From positions 1,678,662-1,742,661 of the forward strand of contig CP009217.2 of NCBI GenBank assembly GCA_000746585.2: a stretch of 64,000 nt of DNA, in the 5' to 3' direction. Origin of the DNA: Rickettsiales bacterium Ac37b. GTDB taxonomy: Bacteria > Pseudomonadota > Alphaproteobacteria > Rickettsiales > Arcanibacteraceae. The translations under genes were made by a program, and so were the position numbers. A model generated the notes under the pieces. It saw only the letters and a program-made list of their open reading frames with translations, searched no databases and was not told the origin of the DNA. This document shows positions 1 through 8,236 of this stretch, one piece after another (position 1 is the first letter of the stretch; each line of letters starts with the position of its first letter).

Positions 1-128
1 TATCTTCCTTGTATTATTAACTAAATTTAGTTTGGTTAAGAAAGATTATACTTTAAAATTAATATAGATAAGTGCTAAAGATATTAGTATGATAAATTGT
101 ACGCATGGCTGTGATTAGAGGGATAAAT

Positions 129-2174
129 ATGTTACATATAGTTAGCATTAAATTATTTTATAAATATAGATTTAATAGATTTCTATTTATCCTCCTAATA
201 GGAAATTTGGTATCTAATTTAAATGTGGTTTATGCTTCCTCATTAAATCAAAATAAATTAGATATATTGGCAGAATCTTTATATTTAATTGAATGTGGAA
301 AATATCAAGAGGCATGGGGTAAAGCTGAGTATAATAAAGATACTTTAATAAGTGATATAATTCTTTGGATGCAATATAAATCAGGTCAGGGAGGGGCGTT
401 TAATGAAATACAAAATTTTATTACTAAAAAACCTTATTGGCCCATGCAAAATCGACTTATACAAACAGCCGAGACAGCAATAGATACTAATGTCAGCCCA
501 AATACGGTGGTTAACTGGTTTAAAAAACATCCTCCTACCACTTATCATGGAATGAAAATGCTATTAGATGCGCAAAGTAAATTACTAGGAGATAATAAAG
601 TACTAACCAAGCAAAATAAAGATATAGTAAATTTAGTAAAAAAAATCTGGCTTGAAAGTAATCTTAGTGCTATTCAAGAGAGAGATTTTTTAGCAAAATA
701 TAGTATGATATTGAATAATCAAGACCACATAAAACGCGTTAATGAATTACTGTGGAAAAATGAATTTGCTCAAGCTGAACGGCTATTGCCAAAACTTTCT
801 CCCGATTATCAAAAATTTTTTTTATTACGAATAAAATTACTTAAAAAAATACATATACCACAAAATTCAATGAAACATTTACCACCTAAATTACGTTTTG
901 ATCCTGGATTAATTTATGCTATGGCACATTTTCATCACCATAAAGATGACATAAAAAATGTAGTACAATTATTATCTATTCATCCTAGTTCTAATGAAAA
1001 CAAAAAACAATGGTGGAGCTTACGTTCGAGATATATCAGAGAATTATTATATGTAAAAGATTATCATAATGCTTATAAAATAGCTAAAAATCACCATCAT
1101 GATGGTAGATGTAGTGAAGTAGATGCTGAATGGTTAGCGGGTTGGATAGCACTTAAGTTTTTAAATAATCCTGAACAAGCATCTCGTCATTTTTATACTT
1201 TTTATAATAATGTAAAATTTCCTATTAGTCTTGCTAGAGGTGCATATTGGTCTGCTATTGCATATACCAAGTTGAATGATAAACAGCTTGCTCAAGAATG
1301 GTATAAAATTGCTGCAAGTTATCCCTATACATTTTACGGTCAATTAGCCTTGCTAAAATTAGGTCATAATACTATTACTTTGCCTAAAGAGATTGTTCGT
1401 AATGTAAAGGGAACAATTAATACAAGTAATATAGAGCTTCTAAATGTATTTGATTTATTTTTTAAATTAAAGAAACTCGAGTTAGCAAAAATGTTTGCTG
1501 AAGCAGCAATTCTAAACTCTAAAACTCAAGGTGAAGCAAAACTTATTGTAGATCATATATATAAGACACAAAATTTATATTTAATAGTAGAAATAACTAA
1601 ACTAGCTAATAGGGAAAAATTGTTATTTGTAAAATCTTCCTATCCTGTATTGCCCAAACTTGCTAATTTTGACCTGGAAAAACCTATAATACATTCTATT
1701 ATTAGACAAGAAAGTGTGTTTAATAAAGATGCAAAAAGTACGGCTGGAGCATTAGGAATGATGCAACTTATGCCATCTACTGCACAAAAAGTTGCAAAAA
1801 ATTTAAGCGTAAAATACAGTAAGGTTGATTTAACTGCTAATCCGTCTTATAACATAAAGTTAGGAAGTAATCACCTATATAGTTTACTAAAAGATTATAA
1901 AGGCTCGTATATACTAGCTATAGCTGCTTATAATGCAGGATCTGCAAATGTAGATAAATGGATCAATACTATAGGAGATCCAAGAAATATTAATAAGTTA
2001 GATGATTTGATAGATTGGATGGAAATGGTGCCATTTTATGAAACACGTAATTATTTACAAAGGGTTATAGAAAATCTACAAGTATATAGGGTGATTATGA
2101 ATGGTAATGGACTAGCGGCTCGTTTGACTGTTGATAAAGATTTAATGCGTTTAATGAAAACAGTTGATAATTGA
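129..2174 (+). CDS. slt: Soluble lytic murein transglycosylase (Slt70 type)
   Basis: Periplasmic enzyme that cleaves the MurNAc-GlcNAc bond of peptidoglycan, leaving 1,6-anhydro ends. From this start it has 681 residues. It begins with a basic then hydrophobic leader (about 1-37, ending VVYASS) that looks like a signal peptide. A long helical middle follows, and then a C-terminal SLT domain (about 510-650). The catalytic Glu is seen in IIRQES (E528), followed by GMMQLMP and AAYNAG, the family signatures. An ATG at 105 is in frame, but 129 is preferred because AGAGGG lies about seven bases upstream and the leader then starts as a normal signal peptide. The length suits the Slt70 family. No operon partner is visible; putA follows after 118 bp that contain a repeat fragment. 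Confidence 0.93.
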   Translation: MLHIVSIKLFYKYRFNRFLFILLIGNLVSNLNVVYASSLNQNKLDILAESLYLIECGKYQEAWGKAEYNKDTLISDIILWMQYKSGQGGAFNEIQNFITKKPYWPMQNRLIQTAETAIDTNVSPNTVVNWFKKHPPTTYHGMKMLLDAQSKLLGDNKVLTKQNKDIVNLVKKIWLESNLSAIQERDFLAKYSMILNNQDHIKRVNELLWKNEFAQAERLLPKLSPDYQKFFLLRIKLLKKIHIPQNSMKHLPPKLRFDPGLIYAMAHFHHHKDDIKNVVQLLSIHPSSNENKKQWWSLRSRYIRELLYVKDYHNAYKIAKNHHHDGRCSEVDAEWLAGWIALKFLNNPEQASRHFYTFYNNVKFPISLARGAYWSAIAYTKLNDKQLAQEWYKIAASYPYTFYGQLALLKLGHNTITLPKEIVRNVKGTINTSNIELLNVFDLFFKLKKLELAKMFAEAAILNSKTQGEAKLIVDHIYKTQNLYLIVEITKLANREKLLFVKSSYPVLPKLANFDLEKPIIHSIIRQESVFNKDAKSTAGALGMMQLMPSTAQKVAKNLSVKYSKVDLTANPSYNIKLGSNHLYSLLKDYKGSYILAIAAYNAGSANVDKWINTIGDPRNINKLDDLIDWMEMVPFYETRNYLQRVIENLQVYRVIMNGNGLAARLTVDKDLMRLMKTVDN

Positions 2175-2238
2175 TACACGCGAAGCCTACAATTAGTAGG
2201 AGAGCGAGGTGTAACCGTAACAAATTTAAATGTTTTTG
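2171..2238. repeat. MITE-like repeat fragment
   Basis: Degenerate half copy of the dispersed TATAGT-ended repeat family. The stretch with GATACA, AAGCCTAC, ATTAGTAGG and the end AAATGTTTTT matches the core of the complete copy at 12906-13013. It begins at the slt stop codon, so it is probably transcribed with slt. The terminal TATAGT/ACTATA motifs are missing. Confidence 0.55.
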
Positions 2239-2292
2239 CAATAAAAATTAATTGCCAGCATAAAGTTTAATAACAATAAGAGAAAGATAATT

Positions 2293-5200
2293 ATGAAATC
2301 ATTTAACCAATTAACAGATATAAGTAGCATTGCTTTTAGTGATGAGTCTATATTATTACAGCAATTACAAGAATATACTAAAATTTTTCAAGACAAATCT
2401 GAAATAATTAATTCAAAGGCAAAAAAATATATTAATAGTATAAATGATTCAGATAATATAACAATTATTGATCAATTTATTAATGAATATAATTTAACTA
2501 ATGAAGAAGGTATTGCTATAATGTGTTTGGCTGAGGCATTATTGCGTATACCTGATAAAAACACTATGGATGAATTGATAGCGGATAAATGTGGAAGTGC
2601 TGAGTGGTTAAAACATGTTGGGCAAGACAAATCTAAAATTGTTAATGTTGCTACCCTTGGCTTATCTGTGGCTGGAAAAATTTTGAGTTTGGATAAAACA
2701 AAAAATTTGCTTGGTTCTATAGTAAGAAGGGTTAGTGATCCTATAATTAGGACAGCTCTTAAAAAAGCTATAACCATTATGGGACAAAAATTTGTTATTG
2801 GAGAAAACATTGAACAAGCTCTCAAAAATTCAGGTCGTACTCCAAATTATATGTTTTCCTATGATATTTTAGGTGAAGGTGCTCGTAGTCAAGAACAAGC
2901 AGAATTTTATTTTGATCATTATCTACAGGCAATAGATGCTATAGGAGAGCATAATACTGAGGTTTCTTTACATAAAAAAACTAGTATTTCTGTAAAATTA
3001 AGTGCTTTACATCCAAGATATGAATTATTAAAAAAAAATAGATTAATTAATGAACTCATACCTACAGTGAAATGCATAATAACTCATGCTAAAAAGAAAG
3101 GTATTAATGTTACATTAGATGCAGAAGAAGCAAATCGTTTAGATATTTCTTTACTATTATTTGAAGAGCTATTTACAGATGAAGAGTTTGTAAATTATAA
3201 TGGTTTAGGTATTGCTGTACAGGCTTATCAGAAACGAGCTCCATTCGTGATTGATTATTTAGCAGATTTAGCAAAAAAGCATAATAAAATAATTCCTATC
3301 AGGTTAGTTAAAGGTGCTTATTGGGATAGTGAAATAAAGAAAGCGCAGATGCTTGGTCTTGAAGGATTTCCAGTATATACCAATAAATATCATACTGATT
3401 TTTCATATTTAGCATGTGCGAGTAAGATGTTTAGCTATAGTAATTATATATATCCACAATTTGCCACCCATAATGCTTTAACCGTAGCGAGTATTTTATC
3501 AATCGCAGAAGGAAGACAATTCGAATTTCAATGTTTGTATGGTATGGGAAAACCTTTATATGACTATGTTATAGAACATGAAAAAGTAAATTGTCGTATT
3601 TATGCGCCTGTAGGTAATTATCATGATTTATTATGTTATTTAATTAGACGCTTAATTGAGAATGGTGCTAATAATTCTTTTGTACATATGTTTGCAAACG
3701 ATGTAGCTGAAGAAGAACTATTACAAGATCCTATTAAATTAACAATACAAGAGAATTTTTTACCATCCAAAGAAATAAAATTACCTAAATTTATCTATAA
3801 AGATAATAGGGAAAATTCTCAAGGCTTTGATTTAGGTAATATATACCAAGTTGAAAATATACGCGAACAGTTACCAAAATTTATGCAAAAAACTTGGGAA
3901 GCTTATCCAATCATTAATGGTCAATCTAATAAAGATGGTGAAATAATTCGTTGTGTTCAGCCATGTGATTTAGAAAAAGAAATAGGGAAAATGAGGAAGG
4001 CCTCTGAAAAGGATTGTGACCTAGCCTTAGAGGCATCAGCTAAAGCCTTTAATTCTTGGTCATCAATGGATGTCGAAAGAAGAAGTATTATTATAGAAAA
4101 AGTAGCTGATGTATTTCATGAAAATCAGATAGAATTAGCTGCATTATTGATATGTGAAGGAGGTAAGACTATTGCTGATGCTATTGCAGAAATAAGAGAA
4201 GCAATAGATTTCTGTAGATATTATGCATGTGAAGCCAGAAAATTAATGAAAGCTAACCAAAAGCTTGCTGGTTATACTGGTGAAAGTAATGAACTTTCTC
4301 TTCATGGCCGAGGTATTTTTGTATGTATTAGTCCTTGGAATTTTCCTTTAGCTATTTTTACAGGACAAGTTGTAGCTGCATTAGTTGCAGGCAATGTGGT
4401 GATTGCTAAACCTGCCTTACAAACTTCGTTAATTGCATTTTTAGCAGTAAAATTAATGTATGAAGCAGGAGTTCCATATGATGTATTGCATTTTTTACCC
4501 GCTCAAGGTTCGTTAGTTGGTAATTATTTGTTAAAAGATAACAGAATAGCTGGTGTATCTTTTACAGGTTCTACTTATACTGCTAGATCTATTAATCGTA
4601 CTTTAGCTGCGCGGGATGCAGATATTGTACCATTTATTGCTGAAACAGGTGGTCAAAATTGTATGATTGTTGATAGCTCTGCTTTAATTGAGCAGACAAT
4701 TGATGATATTATACAATCTGCTTTTGGTTCTACCGGTCAACGTTGCTCAGCATTACGTGTTTTATATGTACAAGAAGAAATAGCTAATAAGTTAGTAAAT
4801 TTATTAATCGGGGCTATGCGTGAACTTACTATAGGTGATACTCATGATTTATCAGTCGATATAGGGCCGGTTATAGATAAAAATTCTCAAGATACCTTGC
4901 AGCAGCACATAGAAATGATGAAAAAATCTGCTAAATTCCTATATGCTACTGAAATTAATGATGAAACTAGAAAAATGGGATATTTTGTAGCACCTCATGC
5001 TTTTGAAATTCAATCAATTAATGAATTAACAGAAGAAGTTTTTGGACCGATTTTACATGTTATCCGATATAATTCTGAAAATCTTGATCAAATAATTGAT
5101 GAAATAAATTCTACAGGATATGGCTTAACTTTTGGTATTCAAAGCAGAATAGGTACAAAAATAGAATATATTAGGTCTAAAATAAAAGTAGGAAATATTT

Positions 5201-5376
5201 ATGTAAATCGTTCAACTATAGGTGCGGTAGTAGGTCTGCAACCATTTGGAGGTGAGAGAGCTTCTGGTACAGGACCAAAAGCCGGGGGCCCTAATTATTT
5301 ATTACGTTTTATGTTAGAGAGAAGTTGTACTATTAATACTGCTGCTATTGGTGGTAATTTAGAGCTATTTTCTTAA
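2293..5376 (+). CDS. putA: Bifunctional proline dehydrogenase / P5C dehydrogenase PutA
   Basis: Oxidises proline to glutamate in two steps. The N-terminal FAD-dependent proline dehydrogenase barrel (roughly residues 190-480) passes electrons to the quinone pool. The C-terminal NAD-dependent aldehyde dehydrogenase (roughly 540-1015) finishes the reaction. Visible motifs are RLVKGAYWD in the PRODH domain, ISPWNFPLAIF in the ALDH Rossmann part, the general-base Glu in ETGGQN (E784) and the catalytic Cys in GQRCSA (C818). The 1027 residues fit a short PutA. The N-terminus has no obvious ribbon-helix-helix DNA-binding domain, so it is probably not an autorepressor. Proline is a plausible host-derived carbon and energy source for an intracellular bacterium. 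hflX follows closely. Confidence 0.96.
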   Translation: MKSFNQLTDISSIAFSDESILLQQLQEYTKIFQDKSEIINSKAKKYINSINDSDNITIIDQFINEYNLTNEEGIAIMCLAEALLRIPDKNTMDELIADKCGSAEWLKHVGQDKSKIVNVATLGLSVAGKILSLDKTKNLLGSIVRRVSDPIIRTALKKAITIMGQKFVIGENIEQALKNSGRTPNYMFSYDILGEGARSQEQAEFYFDHYLQAIDAIGEHNTEVSLHKKTSISVKLSALHPRYELLKKNRLINELIPTVKCIITHAKKKGINVTLDAEEANRLDISLLLFEELFTDEEFVNYNGLGIAVQAYQKRAPFVIDYLADLAKKHNKIIPIRLVKGAYWDSEIKKAQMLGLEGFPVYTNKYHTDFSYLACASKMFSYSNYIYPQFATHNALTVASILSIAEGRQFEFQCLYGMGKPLYDYVIEHEKVNCRIYAPVGNYHDLLCYLIRRLIENGANNSFVHMFANDVAEEELLQDPIKLTIQENFLPSKEIKLPKFIYKDNRENSQGFDLGNIYQVENIREQLPKFMQKTWEAYPIINGQSNKDGEIIRCVQPCDLEKEIGKMRKASEKDCDLALEASAKAFNSWSSMDVERRSIIIEKVADVFHENQIELAALLICEGGKTIADAIAEIREAIDFCRYYACEARKLMKANQKLAGYTGESNELSLHGRGIFVCISPWNFPLAIFTGQVVAALVAGNVVIAKPALQTSLIAFLAVKLMYEAGVPYDVLHFLPAQGSLVGNYLLKDNRIAGVSFTGSTYTARSINRTLAARDADIVPFIAETGGQNCMIVDSSALIEQTIDDIIQSAFGSTGQRCSALRVLYVQEEIANKLVNLLIGAMRELTIGDTHDLSVDIGPVIDKNSQDTLQQHIEMMKKSAKFLYATEINDETRKMGYFVAPHAFEIQSINELTEEVFGPILHVIRYNSENLDQIIDEINSTGYGLTFGIQSRIGTKIEYIRSKIKVGNIYVNRSTIGAVVGLQPFGGERASGTGPKAGGPNYLLRFMLERSCTINTAAIGGNLELFS

Positions 5377-5407
5377 AGATTATAGTTATTAGATTAGGGA
5401 GAAATAT

Positions 5408-6676
5408 ATATCTGAGATCACATTAGTAATACATCCTGTATTGAAAAAGGATTTTGTAGAATATAAAGCAAAAGATAGATTAGCTGAAGCAGTTGCACTC
5501 GCAAAAGCCATTAATTTAGAGATTGTACTGGAGGAAATAGTTATTTTATCTAAAATCTCCTCAGCGAGCTTTATAGGGTCTGGTAAGGTTAGTGAATATG
5601 CTAATATAATTAAGCAATTAGATGTTACGTTAGTAATTATAGATGAAAAAGTTTCTCCCATACAGCAGCGTAATTTAGAAAAAGCATGGAAATGTAAAGT
5701 TATAGAGCGTACTGCGCTTATAATAGAAATTTTTGGTGACAGGGCTAAAACAAAAGAAGGTAAGTTACAAGTAAATTTGGCTCATTTTCAGTATCAAAAA
5801 AGTAGGTTAGTGAGAACTTGGACGCATTTGGAAAGACAACGTGGTGGTCATGGTTTTTTAGCAGGGCCAGGAGAAAAGCAAATAGAAGTTGATCGTAGAA
5901 TCATTACACAGCAGATTACAAAAATTAAACGTGAATTAGAAAAAATAAAATTAACACGTGCTGAACATCGTAAATCGCGCCAAGCAGTGCCATACCCTAT
6001 AATATCTTTAGTAGGATACACTAATACGGGTAAAACTACTTTATTTAATAGGCTGACAGGCGCTAAATTACTGGCTGCTGATATGCTTTTTGCAACTCTT
6101 GATCCAACGATGCGTATTGTAACTTTGCCCTCTCGTAAAAAAATTATTTTATCGGATACAGTTGGATTTATTTCGGATCTTCCAACAGAACTCATAGTGT
6201 CATTTAGGGCAACGCTTGAGGAAGTGAAGCAAGCAGATTTAATTTTACATGTCCAAGATATATCTAGTCCAAATAGATTAAAGCAAAAAGAGGAAGTAAA
6301 CAAGATTTTAGTTAGTCTGGGTACTGAGGATAAAATATATCACCATACTATAGAAGTGTTAAATAAAATGGACTTGTTAGAGGAAACAAAGGAAATTTCT
6401 AATTCGGTATCAGATAATGTTTTGTATATATCAGCATCTACTGGAATAAATTGTGATAAGTTATTGGAATATATAGACCATAAATTAAGCATGAATGATA
6501 AGGTAATAAAAATAGAAATTGAGAATTTAGATGGTAAAGTATTAGCATGGATTTATAGTAACTCAGCAGTAATAGAACGTCAGGAACAAGAAGATAAAAT
6601 ATACATGTTACTGCGCATTTCAGAAAAGAATTACCAAAAGCTTTTAAAAAATTTTACCGTAAAAATTTTAAACTAA
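5408..6676 (+). CDS. hflX: GTPase HflX, apparent non-AUG start
   Basis: Ribosome-associated GTPase that splits stalled or heat-damaged 70S ribosomes. The protein has an N-terminal HflX domain (RGGHGFLAGPGEKQIE is the linker signature), a helical linker, then a G domain with GYTNTGKTT (P-loop), DTVGF (G3) and NKMD (G4). The first standard start codon in frame is TTG at 5441, but it falls inside the conserved N-terminal segment (TLVIHPVLKKDF) and has no Shine-Dalgarno. In frame upstream, AGGGAG at 5396-5401 sits six bases before an ATA at 5408, which would give ISEITLVIHP. The stop TAG at 5390 closes the frame. I infer the original ATG has become ATA, or that ATA is used. Otherwise the gene is intact. 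It ends at a hairpin (6718-6742). Confidence 0.9.
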   Translation: MSEITLVIHPVLKKDFVEYKAKDRLAEAVALAKAINLEIVLEEIVILSKISSASFIGSGKVSEYANIIKQLDVTLVIIDEKVSPIQQRNLEKAWKCKVIERTALIIEIFGDRAKTKEGKLQVNLAHFQYQKSRLVRTWTHLERQRGGHGFLAGPGEKQIEVDRRIITQQITKIKRELEKIKLTRAEHRKSRQAVPYPIISLVGYTNTGKTTLFNRLTGAKLLAADMLFATLDPTMRIVTLPSRKKIILSDTVGFISDLPTELIVSFRATLEEVKQADLILHVQDISSPNRLKQKEEVNKILVSLGTEDKIYHHTIEVLNKMDLLEETKEISNSVSDNVLYISASTGINCDKLLEYIDHKLSMNDKVIKIEIENLDGKVLAWIYSNSAVIERQEQEDKIYMLLRISEKNYQKLLKNFTVKILN

Positions 6677-6717
6677 CTTTCCAGGATCTTAGCACCTAAT
6701 AATTTTTATATTACATT

Positions 6718-6742
6718 AATATTACAACAAAGTTGTAATATT
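6718..6742 (+). terminator. Hairpin downstream of hflX
   Basis: Perfect 11-bp inverted repeat (AATATTACAAC / GTTGTAATATT) with a three-base AAA loop, 41 bp after the hflX stop. It lies where a terminator is expected, but the stem is AT-rich and the following T tract is weak. It could instead be part of a degenerate dispersed repeat, because TTAGCACCTAAT just upstream recurs at 55675. Confidence 0.4.
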
Positions 6743-6782
6743 TGGTATTGACTTTATACTTGGGAAGTTTTAACTTTTTAAG

Positions 6783-6833
6783 TATAGTGAAAATAGCCCG
6801 TATTTGATCCACGGAACGAGGGGATAAGCCTAC
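6783..6833. repeat. Left half of a MITE-like repeat, cut by IS630 copy 1
   Basis: It starts with TATAGTGAAAA and runs through TTTGATCC, GGAACGAGG and AAGCCTAC, matching the left half of the copy at 12906-13013. It stops exactly at the TA where the IS630 element begins. The expected right half is not found on the far side of the IS (7771 onward). Confidence 0.6.
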
Positions 6834-7770
6834 TATAGTCAATTAAGTTGAGAATGGCATAGAGAAGCCATAATCAATAGCATCGCTAAGGTTATTAAAA
6901 TTAGTAATGATAGGTTTGATTTTAGCTTTTAAATGAGCCCAATATTTTTCAATTGGGTTGAGATCAGGAGAGTAAGGTGGTAAGAATAAAAGTTTACAGC
7001 CTATATCTTCTATTAAATTCCTAGTTCTAGCTGACTTATGGAACGTTGCATTATCAAGTATTACAACTTGACCAAATCTTAGTTCGGGCACCAAACACTG
7101 ACTAACCCACTCGTTAAAAACTTCTGTATTACATGTGCCCTTGAAACACATTGGCGCAATAATTTTCTTCCCAACCTTACCTGCAATAAAGCTTTCTCAA
7201 TCATGTTTTTTACCTGAGATATCACCATAAACTTTACTTCCTCTGAGACTGTATCCCCAAGAATAGTACAAATAGCTATCAATTCCACTCTCATCAATAT
7301 AAACTATATCTTCCGCTTTATAGTTTGCGATAGCTGCCAAAAATAATTGCCGTTTTGCTTCATCCCGTTCACGATAGAGTGTGGTCTTTTTTTTCGTGTG
7401 ATCCCCAAAGTCTTGAATGCCAAACAGATAGCAGCTGTAGACACATTAAAAACCTTTGCAAAATCAGATAATAGCCAATTGCTGTTTTTAGACACCTCGT
7501 TTAATAATTTGATTGGATCAAGCTTCTTCCATGGCTTAGCTGCTCGTGTGGCTGCTAAATTCCCGGATTTCGATCTCGATAACCATCTATAAATTGTTCT
7601 TTCACCTATGCCAAAAATTCTTGCAGCTTCTTCTCTGGTATAACCTTTATTAACATAGTGAATTACTTTTTTACGTAAATCTAAGGAATATGCCATTGCT
7701 TCTACTGTTTTGGGTTTATGAGCTTTTTAATATATCATATATCATGTCTTTATCAACTTAATTTACTATA
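6834..7770 (-). mobile_element. IS630-family insertion sequence, copy 1
   Basis: A 937-bp element bounded by imperfect terminal inverted repeats (TATAGTCAATTAAGTTGAGA at the left; the complement of TATAGTAAATTAAGTTGATA at the right), with the TA target expected of IS630/Tc1-mariner elements. It is the same length as, and near-identical to, copies at 11947-12883 and 22224-23160, so transposition was recent. The transposase inside is on the minus strand. The left flank is half of a MITE and the right flank is the tail of an unrelated reading frame, so this locus has been rearranged since insertion. Confidence 0.93.
6843..7696 (-). pseudogene. IS630 transposase with frameshift site and in-frame TGA (copy 1)
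   Basis: DDE transposase in two reading frames. Frame 1 (7696-7304) carries the N-terminal helix-turn-helix (AYSLDLRKKVIHYVNKGYT...ARIFGIG). A run of eight A (about 7387-7394 on the plus strand as T) would allow a shift to the second frame, which encodes YIDESG (first Asp), VILDNATFH (second Asp) and NPIEKYW (Glu): a complete DDE triad. Slippage at A runs is known in IS630 elements and would give about 284 residues. Between the first Asp and the second, however, a TGA interrupts the frame (GKKHD-stop-ESFIAG), at 7197-7199. Without readthrough the protein would lack two catalytic residues. Confidence 0.85.
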
Positions 7771-8027
7771 AAAGCAAACTGAAAAAAGAAAAAGATTCGA
7801 GTATAGATCAAATTCAGGAAAAACCTGAAAAAAATAGTTATAAATTAGAATTTTTAAAGGAAAAAGCCCAAAATCATTTAAAGGCTTTTAACATATCTCA
7901 AGAAAAAGAGGAAAATAAAAATATAGGGAAAGAAGCTCATGGGCATTTAACTCCTCCAAAGACTCCGAATGTTAAAAAAGCAGAACAGCAAAATAATAAA
8001 AATGGCCCAGGTCAAAAAAGAACATAG
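7771..8027 (+). pseudogene. C-terminal remnant of an unknown Lys/Glu-rich protein
   Basis: Directly after the IS630 right end a reading frame runs open for 84 codons (KSKLKKEKDSSIDQ...TPPKTPNVKK...GPGQKRT) and stops with TAG at 8025. It has no start of its own, so it is the 3' end of a gene cut by the IS. The sequence is low-complexity, highly charged and probably disordered. I do not recognise the family. Confidence 0.5.
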
Positions 8028-8054
8028 AGTAATTAAACTATAAAAATAAAGACA

Positions 8055-8093
8055 TGATCTAGCTGCGTCCCGGATTTAAACCATTTACTATAT
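8055..8093. repeat. MITE-like repeat fragment
   Basis: The short stretch AGCTGCGTCCCGGATTTAAA followed by TTTACTATA matches the end of the repeat at 57310-57446 (ACTGCGTCACGAATTCAAA...TTACTATA). Only one end is present. Confidence 0.5.
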
Positions 8094-8236
8094 AAATTTA
8101 TTGATAACAATTTATGTTACCCTAAGAATATTTAAAATATGTAAAGTATAAATTAATATAGTAACGTTTACTTAATATATTAATAATAGAATTTATTTAT
8201 AGGAAAGTAATATAAAGATTTTTCAATGAGGCCAAA

